Assembly: GCA_002310195.1 (NCBI GenBank)
Contig: DBYS01000011.1
Location: 52,724-116,723 of the forward strand
Source of the DNA: Bacteroidales bacterium UBA1180
GTDB lineage: Bacteria > Bacteroidota > Bacteroidia > Bacteroidales > Paludibacteraceae
Direction of reading: 5' to 3'
DNA: 64,000 bases
Shown: piece after piece, positions 16,795 to 26,085 of the stretch
How the letters are laid out: each line of letters opens with the position of its first letter
How positions within the stretch are numbered: the first letter of the stretch is position 1
Notes under the pieces: generated by a model
What the model was told of the DNA's origin: nothing
What the model saw: only the letters and a program-made list of their open reading frames with translations
The model's database searches: none
Translations under genes and position numbers: made by a program

Positions 16795-17430
16795 ATGAAC
16801 AATACCCTATTCTATATTTCGCGAACGATATCGGCGGTGCTGTACCCGATGTTCATTCCTACGTACGGAATGCTGATATACTTCCTTGCATTGCGTTCGC
16901 TGATCAGTTACCCTACACCGCTGATCCTGATCGGGATCTTCGGCACGCTGCTGTTCACCTGTCTGCTGCCGCTGTCGGTGATCCTGGTGATGATCCACCG
17001 CGGCAATCTGACGGACATCTATATCAACGATCCCAAGCAGCGCACTATGCCGTACGTGTACTCGATCGTTTGCTACGGGTTCTGGGCGTACTTCTGCTCG
17101 CAGGTGATGCATCTGCCGCGGTTCATTGTGCTGACAGCTATCGGTGCGACGGTTGTGCTGCTGATTGTGTTGCTGATCAACCGCACGTGGAAGATCAGCG
17201 CGCATTTGACCGCTCTCGGCGGGTTGTTCGGGGGGATGATGAGTTTCAGTCTGGCAACGGGCGTGAGTGCCACGTGGCCGCTTATCGGTTGCTCGGTGGC
17301 TGCCCTGCTGCTGATGTTCGCACGCGTGTATGACGAGTCGCACACTCCACTGCAGGTCGTTTGCGGCTACCTGCTCGGGACAGTGGCGACGTTTATTCCG
17401 AATCTCGTAGCGGAGGGACTAGGGAACTAG
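16795..17430 (+). CDS. PAP2-like integral membrane protein
   Basis: 211 residues with six or so hydrophobic helices. The segment INDPKQRTMPY and the later WKISAHLTALGG followed by YDESHTPLQVVCGYLLG resemble the phosphatase motifs of PAP2-like membrane proteins seen next to rpoN in Bacteroidota. Those enzymes remove phosphate from lipids such as undecaprenyl pyrophosphate or phosphatidyl phosphates. The full catalytic triad is not certain here, so activity is a guess. It begins one base after the rpoN stop. Confidence 0.6.
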   Translation: MNNTLFYISRTISAVLYPMFIPTYGMLIYFLALRSLISYPTPLILIGIFGTLLFTCLLPLSVILVMIHRGNLTDIYINDPKQRTMPYVYSIVCYGFWAYFCSQVMHLPRFIVLTAIGATVVLLIVLLINRTWKISAHLTALGGLFGGMMSFSLATGVSATWPLIGCSVAALLLMFARVYDESHTPLQVVCGYLLGTVATFIPNLVAEGLGN

Positions 17431-17460
17431 GAAACTAGGGGACTAGGATACCAGGAAACT
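17416..17460. repeat. CTAG-word spacer repeat before the DUF4105 gene
   Basis: Iterated words of the type GGACTAGG and GAAACTAGG run from the last codons of the PAP2-like gene through the spacer. The 15-mer ACTAGGAAACTAGGG is shared, inverted, with the spacer after nusB. Confidence 0.55.
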
Positions 17461-17463
17461 AAA

Positions 17464-18501
17464 ATGATCAATTCCCGCACATATCGCTTGCTTTGCACGC
17501 TGCTGATGGCAGTGTGGCTGGCGTTGCCGGTGGCCAGCGGGCAAGAGAGTCCGCGGCTGCTGAGTGACGAGGCGCGGATCTTCCTGTGCACATGCAGTCC
17601 GGGTGAGGTGCTGTACGAACGTTACGGCCACACGGCACTGATGGTGATCGACAGCGAGCTGGGGATATCCGATGTGTATAACTACGGGATCTTCGATTTC
17701 TCGGCCGAGCACTTCTACTGGCGTTTTGTCAAGGGCGAGACGTACTACCAGCTCGGCAAGGAAGATGCCAACTGGTTCATCAAGAGTTACACCTATAACG
17801 GTCGGCGCGTAGTGAATGTTCAGGAGTTACACCTGACGCACGAACAGAAAGATGCGATCTACCGCGCACTGATCGTCAATTACTACCCCGAGAACCGCAC
17901 GTACCTGTACAACTTCGTGTTCGACAACTGTGCCACACGGCCGTACTATCTGCTGATGAACGCGCTAAGAGCCGACAGCTCGCAGGGAGCGGTGATCAGC
18001 TCGACCTACACCGGTGCGGAGGGCAAGACCTACCGCGAGTTTATCCGGCACTATACGCTGCGTGGCTCATGGAGCGACCTGGGCACGAATCTGCTGTTCG
18101 GTCCGAAAGCCGACAAGCCGATGGAGGGCGAGCAGCGCCTGTTCCTGCCCGAGGAGCTGATGTACTATATCCAGGAGGCCACGTTCGCCGACGGCACACC
18201 GCTGGTGGACGGCAGCTATGTTCATCCGTTCGAGATAGAGCAGATACCTTGGTACGAGACGTGGTACTTCGGGTTGGCTGTGCTGTTCGCAGTGCTGGCT
18301 GCGCTCTCGCTGTACGACCGCAAACGCGGTGCACGAACCAAATGGGTGGACTATATCCTGTACGGCATATATATACTGCTGCTAGTGCTGGTGACGTTCC
18401 TCACGTTCTTTTCTATTCATCCGTTAGTAGGTTTCGGTCCGGACCTACTGATTATTCCTTCGATTCATTTATGCGCACGAATCATTTATCTTTGGCGCTG
18501 A
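17464..18501 (+). CDS. DUF4105 membrane protein, possible lipoprotein N-acyltransferase
   Basis: 345 residues. It has a signal peptide, an extracytoplasmic domain and two to three C-terminal membrane helices. The catalytic-looking residues are the His of ERYGHTALMV and the Cys of FDNCATRPYYLL, a papain/NlpC-like pair conserved in DUF4105. As I recall, a DUF4105 protein in Bacteroides was recently proposed as the lipoprotein N-acyltransferase (Lnb); I cannot verify this here. That would fit a phylum rich in lipoproteins and lacking Lnt. The 3' end overlaps the next gene by 31 bp. Confidence 0.75.
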   Translation: MINSRTYRLLCTLLMAVWLALPVASGQESPRLLSDEARIFLCTCSPGEVLYERYGHTALMVIDSELGISDVYNYGIFDFSAEHFYWRFVKGETYYQLGKEDANWFIKSYTYNGRRVVNVQELHLTHEQKDAIYRALIVNYYPENRTYLYNFVFDNCATRPYYLLMNALRADSSQGAVISSTYTGAEGKTYREFIRHYTLRGSWSDLGTNLLFGPKADKPMEGEQRLFLPEELMYYIQEATFADGTPLVDGSYVHPFEIEQIPWYETWYFGLAVLFAVLAALSLYDRKRGARTKWVDYILYGIYILLLVLVTFLTFFSIHPLVGFGPDLLIIPSIHLCARIIYLWR

Positions 18502-19934
18502 TAGCGTTACTCACAAGCATAGCAACCTGTGCCGCACCGCGACTGACCGTAGCCGTGGTGGTGGACGGTATGCGTCAGGAGACGCTCGACCAGCTACGTC
18601 CATACTGGCAGCAGGGCGGTCTGCGCACGTTGTCGGAAGAGGCGTACCAGACCACTATCCGTTTTCCGCACATCGTGTATGGCGGTGCGGAGTGTGTGGC
18701 TACGCTCATGACCGGCACGACGCCCTCGGAGCACGGTGTAGCGGCAGATACGTACTTCCTACGCAGCGACCGCAAGCCGCACGCTATATTGGAAGACAAA
18801 GCCGAACAAGGCGTAGGCTGTACAGCCAGTCTATCACCGCGTAACCTGCTTGCCGCCACGATCGGCGACGAGCTGCGGGTGCGTTACGGTGAACGGGCAA
18901 GGATCTACGCCCTGGGGCTTGAAGCAAACACCTCTATCCTGATGGCCGGCCACGCCGCCGACGGCTGCTGCTGGCTCGACGGGCAAACGGCCGAGTGGGT
19001 CAGCACGACGTATTACGGCAATGAACTGCCCAAGGCGCTCAGCGCGTGGAACGAAGGCACACGCCGGCAGGAACTTATGGCGCGCACCTGGACGCCGCGG
19101 CTGGATATTGACCTCTATAGTGCGCCCACCGAGCAGGAGCGGAAGAAAGGGTTCAGTTACACCGCCGAGCAACTGCTGAGCACCCCGATGGCAAACACGA
19201 TGGTGATCGAGTCAGCGTTAGCGCTGCAGAAGCAGGAGCGTCTGGGCGAGGATAATATACCCGACCTGCTCTGTCTGCACCTGACCACCCGCAGTCCGCA
19301 GGCAGTGACCGACCAGCTCTGCTCCGCCGAACAGGAAGACATGTACCTCTGGCTCAACCAGGATCTCGGTTACCTAATCGACCAGCTGGCACGGATAGTA
19401 GGTGTGCAACACCTGCGCGTAGTGGTGATGGGTCGTCCGTTGCTCGGGCAGAACATCGCCGCGCTGAGTGCAGCACGAATGCCGGCGCAGCACTTCAATG
19501 TGGATCGTGCCGCAGCACTCACGGGCACGTACCTGATGGCGCTCTACGGCACGGAGCGTTGGGTGGACGGCGGCTACGGACAGTCGATCTACCTCAACCG
19601 CACGCTGATCGAGCAGAAACATATGTCGCTGCCGCAGTTGCAGCAACAGGTAGCCGCGTTCCTGATGGATTTTGAGGGCGTGGCGGCTGCGTTCCCGTTC
19701 ACCGAGGCGCTGGGCAGCGTGGCACTCGCCAACACGGTGAACAAACGCGGTTTCGGCGATGTGGTGTTCACCCTGCAACCGCACTGGCTGCTCATGGCCA
19801 ACGAACACACGTTGCTCGATCATGTGATAGAGAACAACCCCATCGTGCCGGTAATGATCTGGTCGGGATCGTACCAGGCGTTCCCCACAGGCATAACCGA
19901 TGCCTCACAAATCAAAGCTCTGCTGAATGAATAA
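18471..19934 (+). CDS. Alkaline-phosphatase-superfamily exported protein
   Basis: 487 residues from the ATG at 18471, the first Met followed by a signal peptide (LSLALIALLTSIATCAA). The start VVVDGMRQETLDQLRPYW and the segment GGAECVATLMTGTTPSEHGV are typical of PafA-like phosphatase/phosphodiesterases. In PafA the nucleophile is a Thr in this segment, but several expected metal ligands are not obvious further on, so it may be a degenerate or specialised member. It overlaps DUF4105 by 31 bp and yggS by 8 bp. Confidence 0.72.
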   Translation: MRTNHLSLALIALLTSIATCAAPRLTVAVVVDGMRQETLDQLRPYWQQGGLRTLSEEAYQTTIRFPHIVYGGAECVATLMTGTTPSEHGVAADTYFLRSDRKPHAILEDKAEQGVGCTASLSPRNLLAATIGDELRVRYGERARIYALGLEANTSILMAGHAADGCCWLDGQTAEWVSTTYYGNELPKALSAWNEGTRRQELMARTWTPRLDIDLYSAPTEQERKKGFSYTAEQLLSTPMANTMVIESALALQKQERLGEDNIPDLLCLHLTTRSPQAVTDQLCSAEQEDMYLWLNQDLGYLIDQLARIVGVQHLRVVVMGRPLLGQNIAALSAARMPAQHFNVDRAAALTGTYLMALYGTERWVDGGYGQSIYLNRTLIEQKHMSLPQLQQQVAAFLMDFEGVAAAFPFTEALGSVALANTVNKRGFGDVVFTLQPHWLLMANEHTLLDHVIENNPIVPVMIWSGSYQAFPTGITDASQIKALLNE

Positions 19935-20586
19935 CTGGCTTCGCATACGGCAATCGTTACCCGCTGACGTCACGCTAGTGGCGGTCAGCAAGTACCACTC
20001 CGTGGAGCAGATTGCCGAGGCGTACGCAGCCGGTTGCAGGGATTTCGGCGAGAGCCGTGTACAAGAACTGCAAGTCAAGCAAGCCGCACTCCCCAACGAT
20101 ATACGCTGGCATTTCATCGGGCACCTGCAAACGAACAAGGTGCGCGATCTGCTGCGTTTGCGTCCGTACCTGATTCAGTCGGTGGACAGCGAGCGTCTGC
20201 TATGCGCGATCGATAACGAGGCGGCCAAGCAAGGCTTTGTGCAAGACGTGCTGCTGGAGCTCCATATCGCCAAAGAGGAGACCAAGAGCGGGCTCAGCAT
20301 CGACGAGCTTCACGAACTGATTTCAGCCATCATGCACCAGCCGTCAGACTTCCTGAACATCCGCATCTGCGGACTGATGGGGATGGCCACTAACACCGAC
20401 GACGAGGCCGAGATCCGCCGCTGCTTTCGCGAGCTGCACGAGCAGTTTGTATGGCTGACGACGGACGCGGGACTTCCGCTATCGGCCGACTGCGCGCAAC
20501 TGTCGATGGGCATGAGCGACGATTACCGGCTTGCCCTCACCGAAGGCAGCACGATGGTGCGCATCGGTTCGGCTATATTCGATTAG
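19927..20586 (+). CDS. yggS: YggS-family PLP homeostasis protein
   Basis: 219 residues. A cytosolic PLP-binding protein with the alanine-racemase N-terminal fold that buffers pyridoxal phosphate. The PLP lysine is in AVSKYHS (K22). Further signatures are DFGESRVQELQVK, WHFIGHLQTNKV, SVDSERL, EETKSGLS and LSMGMSDDYRLALTEGSTMVRIGSAIF. The length is typical. Its start overlaps the previous gene by 8 bp. Confidence 0.94.
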   Translation: MNNWLRIRQSLPADVTLVAVSKYHSVEQIAEAYAAGCRDFGESRVQELQVKQAALPNDIRWHFIGHLQTNKVRDLLRLRPYLIQSVDSERLLCAIDNEAAKQGFVQDVLLELHIAKEETKSGLSIDELHELISAIMHQPSDFLNIRICGLMGMATNTDDEAEIRRCFRELHEQFVWLTTDAGLPLSADCAQLSMGMSDDYRLALTEGSTMVRIGSAIFD

Positions 20587-20601
20587 CAAAATCTGACCTG
20601 T

Positions 20602-22386
20602 ATGAAACATATCTCCACTCTACTCACCCTTATGCTGGCAACGGCGCTGGCGTTTGCAGCCGAGCCGACAGCGTATGTCGATGACCTCGTTTACACCCTG
20701 GACACCGAGCATCGCACGGCTGAGGTGGCCGCTAACCCGAAGACCTCCGGCGAGGTGATCATCCCCTCGCAGATCAAGGACGGCGAAGGCCGCACGTACA
20801 CCGTGACCTCGCTCAGCGCCGAGGCATTCAAGGGGTGCAAGGGCCTGACGTCGATCGTGCTGCCGCCTACTATCCGCCAGCTCTACCGCTCGTCGATAGA
20901 GGGCACGGGCGTATATGCGAACAAGGAGCTCTGGCGCGACGGTGCGCTGTATATCGACTCGTGCCTGATTGCCGTGGACAAGAACGTCAGCAAACCGAAG
21001 TACATCGTCAATGAAGGTACGCGCGTGATTGCCGGCGGAGCGTTCCAGGGCAATAAGGCGGTGACGAACGTGGTACTGCCCAAGTCCGTCAGCAGGATTG
21101 ACGTGTTCACTTTCCGCGACTGCAAGAACCTGCAGAAAGTGGTGTTCGGACGGCATATCACCTCGATCGGGCGCGACGCGTTCACGGGTTCGGGCATCTA
21201 CCTGAACGAGAAGAAGTGGAAGAAAGGCGTGCTGATCATCGACTCGTGTCTTGTGGCAGTCAGCAAGGAAGTGCCGGCCAAGGTGACCTACAAAGCGCCT
21301 TACCGTCTAATAGCCGAAGGTGCGTTCGCCGGTTCGGCTGTGACGAACGTGGAGCTCTCGCCGCTGGTGGAGATCCTGCCTGCCGCGTGTTTCTACGAGT
21401 GCCCGTCGTTGGTTACGGTCAAGCTCCCTGCTGCGTTGCGTGAGGTTGGCGCGTTCGCGTTCTACCGCTGTCCGCTCCTCAAGGACGTAAAGATGCCCGC
21501 GGGCGTACAGGTGATCGGTGCCGGTGCGTTCTACGAGTGCGCTGCCCTGCCGTCGATGACTCTGCCGGATGAGGTGACGGCTATCGGTAAAGCGGCGTTC
21601 TTCGGCTGCAAGCAGTTCACGGCGTTTCCCTTCCCCAAGGCGCTCAAGCAGATAGGCGAAGGAGCGTTCGCTGGTTGTATCCGTCTGGAGGCTATCAATC
21701 TGCCGGCCGGGTTGGAAGAGATGGGCAAGCAATGCTTTGCCGGTTGTGCAACATTGCAGCAGATCGTTATACCCGAAAAGATCACAGCCGTACCCGAAGA
21801 GGCGTTCATAGGCTGCAATCATGTATATAAAGTCACGCTGCCGGAGAACCTGTACGCCATCCACAATGGCGCGTTCAAGGGCTGTGCGCGGTTGGAGCGG
21901 ATCGTAATCCCCGACCGCACGTTTGCCATCGGCCGTGAGGCGTTCAGCGGTTGCGCAATGCTCGAGCAGGTATCGCTGGGCGAAGACCTGCACATGCTTG
22001 ACGAAGGCGCGTTCACGGGTTGTCCGCGCATCGAGCAGCTCGTTATACCTGCCGACGTGACGGCTATCGGTGCGAGCGCGTTCGCCGGGTGCTACGGACT
22101 GAGGAAGATCGAGCTGCCGAAGAAGTTGCAGTTCATCGACCGCGAGGCTTTCCGCGACTGCCGCGGGTTGCGCGAGATCAAGTTGCCAAAAGGTCTGGAG
22201 AAGATCGGTGCCCGTGCGTTTGCTGCGTGCAAACAACTGCGTAAGGTCGAGCTGCCGATGCCGGTCAAGCTCAAGGAGGTTGGCGAAGAAGCGTTCCGCG
22301 ACTGCGAGATGCTATCGTCGTTCCAGCTCGCCTTGCCGGACGACTGCACTGTGGGCAAGAACGCATTCAAGGGCTGCAAAGAATAA
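20602..22386 (+). CDS. BspA-type leucine-rich-repeat exported protein
   Basis: 594 residues. A signal peptide (MKHISTLLTLMLATALAFA) is followed almost to the end by 23-residue LRR_5 units of the pattern AFxGCxxLxxIxLPxxLxxIGxx. BspA-type repeats mediate surface adhesion in oral and gut bacteria; partners here are unknown. Two units near the N-terminus are interrupted by the same insertion (LYIDSCLIAVDKNVSKPKY and LIIDSCLVAVSKEVPAKV), so it grew by block duplication. No C-terminal sorting domain is visible. It lies between yggS and namZ with short gaps. Confidence 0.88.
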   Translation: MKHISTLLTLMLATALAFAAEPTAYVDDLVYTLDTEHRTAEVAANPKTSGEVIIPSQIKDGEGRTYTVTSLSAEAFKGCKGLTSIVLPPTIRQLYRSSIEGTGVYANKELWRDGALYIDSCLIAVDKNVSKPKYIVNEGTRVIAGGAFQGNKAVTNVVLPKSVSRIDVFTFRDCKNLQKVVFGRHITSIGRDAFTGSGIYLNEKKWKKGVLIIDSCLVAVSKEVPAKVTYKAPYRLIAEGAFAGSAVTNVELSPLVEILPAACFYECPSLVTVKLPAALREVGAFAFYRCPLLKDVKMPAGVQVIGAGAFYECAALPSMTLPDEVTAIGKAAFFGCKQFTAFPFPKALKQIGEGAFAGCIRLEAINLPAGLEEMGKQCFAGCATLQQIVIPEKITAVPEEAFIGCNHVYKVTLPENLYAIHNGAFKGCARLERIVIPDRTFAIGREAFSGCAMLEQVSLGEDLHMLDEGAFTGCPRIEQLVIPADVTAIGASAFAGCYGLRKIELPKKLQFIDREAFRDCRGLREIKLPKGLEKIGARAFAACKQLRKVELPMPVKLKEVGEEAFRDCEMLSSFQLALPDDCTVGKNAFKGCKE

Positions 22387-22397
22387 ATATCGAATCC

Positions 22398-23615
22398 ATG
22401 AAACGCACTCTCTCTTTCCTATTAATTATCGCGTGCATAGGCGTGTGCGCGCTCGGGTACACGCGTGGGCGCAGTGAGCGGATCATCCTCGGCGATGAGC
22501 GTTCGGATCTGTATCTGCCGCTGCTCAGCGGCCAGCGCGTAGCATTGCTCAGCAACCAAACCGGAATCATCATTGCACCGGACGGGAGTCGTCAGCACGT
22601 GCTTGACCGTCTGCTCTCGCAGGGCGTGAACGTCACGGCGATCTTCTCGCCCGAACACGGATTTCGCGGCACGGCTGATGCGGGCGAGCTCGTGTGCAGC
22701 GATGTGGACGAACTGACGGGCATCCCTATCCTGTCGCTGTACTCGTCGCACGGCGCTAACCGTCCGTCGGAGGAGTCGATGGCGCAGTTCGATGTGCTGG
22801 TGGTGGACATACAGGATGTCGGGCTCCGCTACTACACCTATTACATCACCATGTGCCGGCTGATCGAGGCTTGCGGAGCATACGGCAAGCAGGTGGTTAT
22901 ACTCGACCGCCCGAACCCCAACGGCCATTATGTTGACGGTCCGACGCTCGACATGTCGCTCCGCAGCGGCGTGGGGCTGCTGCCTATACCTGTGGTACAC
23001 GGACTGACGCTTGGCGAACTGGCGCTGATGGCGCAGGGCGAGCAGTGGCTGGACAGCGCCGGCAACGCCTGCCGGGTGAATGTTGTGCCGTGCAAGCATT
23101 ATACCCATCACACGCATTACGACCTGCCCGTTGCGCCGAGCCCAAACCTGCCGAACATGCAGGCGGTGTATCTCTATCCGTCACTCTGTCCGTTTGAGGG
23201 AACGATCGTCAGTCTCGGCCGGGGTACCGACAAACCTTTCCAGCAGTACGGCCATCCGCGGATGAGCGGGAAGTACACGTATTGCTTCACGCCCACATCG
23301 ATGCCCGGTGCCAAACGTCCGCCGCGTGAGGGCGAAGTGTGCTACGGAGTCGATCTGAGCAGCCTGCCTTACGAGCAGATCTGGGACGAGCAGATCAACC
23401 TCTCGTACGTGATCGACGCCTACCAGTGTGTGATGAGCGGCGACAGCGTGCCCGAACGATTCTTCACGGCGTTCTTCGACAAGCTCATGGGGCAGACCTA
23501 CGTCCGTGAGATGATTGCCGACGGTGCTGACAATCAGACGATCCGTGCGCGCTGGCAGAGCGACGTACAGGCGTTCATGGAGCAACGCAAGCCCTATCTC
23601 CTCTACAAAGAGTAG
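22398..23615 (+). CDS. namZ: DUF1343 / NamZ-type exo-beta-N-acetylmuramidase
   Basis: 405 residues. The family includes B. subtilis NamZ, which releases terminal MurNAc from peptidoglycan fragments. It has an N-terminal signal or anchor (FLLIIACIGVCALGY). The family signatures are ALLSNQTG, FSPEHGFRGTADAGE, SLYSSHG, DIQDVGLRYYTYY, VILDRPNPNG, SPNLPNMQAVYLYPSLCPFEGT and SLGRGTDKPFQ. The Glu-His of SPEHG is in the proposed active site. It is the last gene of the nusB run. Confidence 0.9.
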   Translation: MKRTLSFLLIIACIGVCALGYTRGRSERIILGDERSDLYLPLLSGQRVALLSNQTGIIIAPDGSRQHVLDRLLSQGVNVTAIFSPEHGFRGTADAGELVCSDVDELTGIPILSLYSSHGANRPSEESMAQFDVLVVDIQDVGLRYYTYYITMCRLIEACGAYGKQVVILDRPNPNGHYVDGPTLDMSLRSGVGLLPIPVVHGLTLGELALMAQGEQWLDSAGNACRVNVVPCKHYTHHTHYDLPVAPSPNLPNMQAVYLYPSLCPFEGTIVSLGRGTDKPFQQYGHPRMSGKYTYCFTPTSMPGAKRPPREGEVCYGVDLSSLPYEQIWDEQINLSYVIDAYQCVMSGDSVPERFFTAFFDKLMGQTYVREMIADGADNQTIRARWQSDVQAFMEQRKPYLLYKE

Positions 23616-23635
23616 TTCTCTATCTTTTCCAGGGT

Positions 23636-23664
23636 CCCCGACACAACCAAAGGTTGTGGTGGGG
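23636..23664. terminator. Hairpin after namZ
   Basis: CCCC-GA-CACAACC, loop AAA, GGTTGTG-GT-GGGG forms an 11-bp stem with a two-base mismatch. There is no clear T-run, so it is a candidate terminator for the long operon. Confidence 0.5.
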
Positions 23665-23672
23665 AGAGCCGA

Positions 23673-23771
23673 GACACGTGTCGCTTTATTGCGGCACGCA
23701 ATCGGTGCGGCCACGTTGTCGATGGCGAACTGACATTTTGTCAGTCCGGGGCGGTTTGGTATGTTATTTGG
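23673..23771 (+). promoter_or_regulatory. Sigma-54-like promoter and palindromes upstream of clpB
   Basis: Positions 23757-23771 read TGGTATG-N4-TTGG, matching the sigma-54 consensus TGGCACG-N4-TTGC in spacing and most bases; the -12 C is a G. Upstream are two palindromes, CTGAC-ATTTT-GTCAG (23730-23744) and GACACGTGTC (23673-23682), which could bind an activator. No TAnnTTTG box was seen here, unlike other operons in the window. Confidence 0.5.
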
Positions 23772-23816
23772 AGTGTTCATAGTGAAAGATTGCAAACAAT
23801 TAAAACAACCATACCT

Positions 23817-25949
23817 ATGAATAACTATCAATCCAACAACCAAAACGAGAACCTGAAGAAGTACGCCATCGACCTGTGCGAGCGTGCTTCGCAAGGCAAG
23901 CTCGATCCCGTCATCGGGCGTGATGACGAGATACGGCGGGTGCTTCAGATCCTCAGCCGCCGTACGAAGAACAACCCTATCCTCATCGGCGAACCCGGTG
24001 TGGGTAAGACTGCCATCGCCGAGGGTCTGGCGCACCGTATAGTGCGCGGCGATGTGCCCGAGAACCTGAAGCGCAAGAAGATCTACTCCCTCGACATGGG
24101 CGCACTCATCGCCGGTGCGAAGTACCAGGGCGAATTTGAGGAACGACTGAAAGGTGTGATCAACGAGGTCACCCAGGCAGCCGGCGAGATCATCCTGTTC
24201 ATCGATGAGATCCATACGCTCGTTGGTGCAGGCAAGACCTCCGGCGCGATGGATGCAGCTAACATCCTGAAGCCTGCCCTCGCCCGAGGCGATCTGCGTG
24301 CCATAGGTGCCACGACGCTCAATGAGTACCAGAAGTACTTCGAGACCGACAAAGCCCTTGAACGACGCTTCCAGATCGTGATGATCGACGAGCCGGACGA
24401 GAGTGCAACGATCTCCATCCTACGTGGTCTGAAAGAACGCTACGAGACGCACCACAAGGTACGTATCAAGGACGACGCCCTGATCGCCGCCGTCACCCTG
24501 AGTGCGCGGTACATCACCGACCGATTCCTGCCCGACAAAGCCATCGATCTGGTGGACGAAGCGGCAGCCAAACTCCGTCTGGAGGTGGACAGCAAGCCCG
24601 AGGAGCTCGATGCCATCGACCGTCAGATCAAGCAGCTGGAGATAGAGCGCGAGGCGATCAAGCGCGAGAACGACGAAGTCAAGCTCGGCGAGATCAAGAC
24701 CCAACTGACCGAACTTAAGAAGAAGTCCGATGAGCTCAATGCCCGCTGGAACAAGGAGAAAGGTTACATCGCCACGATCCAGAACGAGAAAGCGTCCATC
24801 GAGCAGATGAAGCACGAGGCCGAAGTGGCCGAACGCGAAGGCAACTACGGCAAGGTCGCCGAAATACGTTACGGCAAGATCAAGCAGGCCGAGGCGAACA
24901 TCCGCGCCGCACAGGAAGCCTTGCACGCGATGGACAACGGCGACAGCCTGATCAAGGAGGAAGTCGATGAGGACGATATAGCCGAGGTGGTAGCCCGTTG
25001 GACGGGAATCCCCGTGACGAAGATGATGCAATCCGAGCGCGACAAGCTGCTGCACCTCGAGGAGGAGCTGCACAAGCGCGTAGTGGGTCAGGATGAAGCC
25101 ATCGAAGCCGTGAGCGACGCGATCCGCCGCAGTCGGGCAGGATTGCAAGACCCCAAACGGCCGATCGGCAGTTTCATCTTCCTCGGCACGACGGGTGTCG
25201 GCAAGACCGAGCTCGCCAAAGCCCTGGCAGACTACCTGTTCGACGACGAGAATATGATGACCCGAATCGATATGTCGGAGTACCAGGAGAAGTTCTCGGC
25301 CACCCGGCTCATCGGTGCGCCTCCGGGATACGTCGGTTACGACGAGGGCGGCCAGCTCACCGAGGCTATCCGCCGCAAACCGTACTCGGTTGTCCTGTTC
25401 GACGAGATCGAGAAAGCCCACCCCGACGTATTCAATGTGCTGTTGCAAGTGCTTGACGACGGCCGGTTGACGGATAACAAAGGTCGTGTGGTTAACTTCA
25501 AGAACACCCTAATCATCCTCACGTCGAACCTCGGCTCGCAACTCATCCGCGAGAATGCCGAGAAAGGTATCGACCCCGAGACGACGCGTAACCAGGTGCT
25601 CGAACTGCTCAGGCAGACCATCCGTCCGGAGTTCCTCAACCGTATCGACGAGACGATCATGTTCCGGCCGCTCAACGAGAAGCAGATCCGCGATATCGTC
25701 AGTCTGCAGATCGGCAGCGTGCACAAGATGCTCATGGATAGCGGTATTGACCTGCGCGTGACCGATGATGCGATCGACTATATTGCCAAGGAAGGCTACG
25801 ATCCGCAGTTCGGTGCCCGTCCTGTCAAGCGTGCCCTGCAGCGTCTCGTACTGAACGAATTGAGCAAGTCGATCATCGCCGGCCGTGTCGACCGCACCCG
25901 TCCGGTCATCGTCGAGCTCCGCGACGGCGAACTTCGCTTTAGAAACTAA
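23817..25949 (+). CDS. clpB: ClpB-type disaggregase lacking the N-terminal domain
   Basis: 710 residues. ClpB is a hexameric AAA+ chaperone that extracts proteins from aggregates with DnaK. Both ATPase modules are complete. NBD1 has GEPGVGKT (58-65), the Walker B DEIH and a GAKYQGEFEERL pore loop. NBD2 has GTTGVGKT (460-467), GYVGYDEGG and LFDEIEKAHP. The long coiled-coil middle domain (about 265-385) distinguishes it from ClpA/ClpC. The ~145-residue Clp-N domain is absent: the protein starts directly at ENLKKYAIDLCERASQGKLDPVIGRDDEI. The start at 23817 is the first plausible ATG, and no N-domain remnant lies upstream. The short form is probably genuine. Confidence 0.92.
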   Translation: MNNYQSNNQNENLKKYAIDLCERASQGKLDPVIGRDDEIRRVLQILSRRTKNNPILIGEPGVGKTAIAEGLAHRIVRGDVPENLKRKKIYSLDMGALIAGAKYQGEFEERLKGVINEVTQAAGEIILFIDEIHTLVGAGKTSGAMDAANILKPALARGDLRAIGATTLNEYQKYFETDKALERRFQIVMIDEPDESATISILRGLKERYETHHKVRIKDDALIAAVTLSARYITDRFLPDKAIDLVDEAAAKLRLEVDSKPEELDAIDRQIKQLEIEREAIKRENDEVKLGEIKTQLTELKKKSDELNARWNKEKGYIATIQNEKASIEQMKHEAEVAEREGNYGKVAEIRYGKIKQAEANIRAAQEALHAMDNGDSLIKEEVDEDDIAEVVARWTGIPVTKMMQSERDKLLHLEEELHKRVVGQDEAIEAVSDAIRRSRAGLQDPKRPIGSFIFLGTTGVGKTELAKALADYLFDDENMMTRIDMSEYQEKFSATRLIGAPPGYVGYDEGGQLTEAIRRKPYSVVLFDEIEKAHPDVFNVLLQVLDDGRLTDNKGRVVNFKNTLIILTSNLGSQLIRENAEKGIDPETTRNQVLELLRQTIRPEFLNRIDETIMFRPLNEKQIRDIVSLQIGSVHKMLMDSGIDLRVTDDAIDYIAKEGYDPQFGARPVKRALQRLVLNELSKSIIAGRVDRTRPVIVELRDGELRFRN

Positions 25950-26045
25950 AGCAGAACTCCATCAGGAGTAGTTCCGCAACCAAACGGCTCGCAGAGCCAC
26001 CATGCATCGACCATGCGTGGGCGATCATTCTCACCGCCAACCAAG

Positions 26046-26069
26046 CCCCGCGCCATCCGCGCGGGGTTT
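26046..26069 (+). terminator. Intrinsic terminator of clpB
   Basis: Perfect 8-bp stem CCCCGCGC/GCGCGGGG with loop CATCC, followed by TTTGTTGT. Confidence 0.85.
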
Positions 26070-26085
26070 GTTGTAATTATGCACT

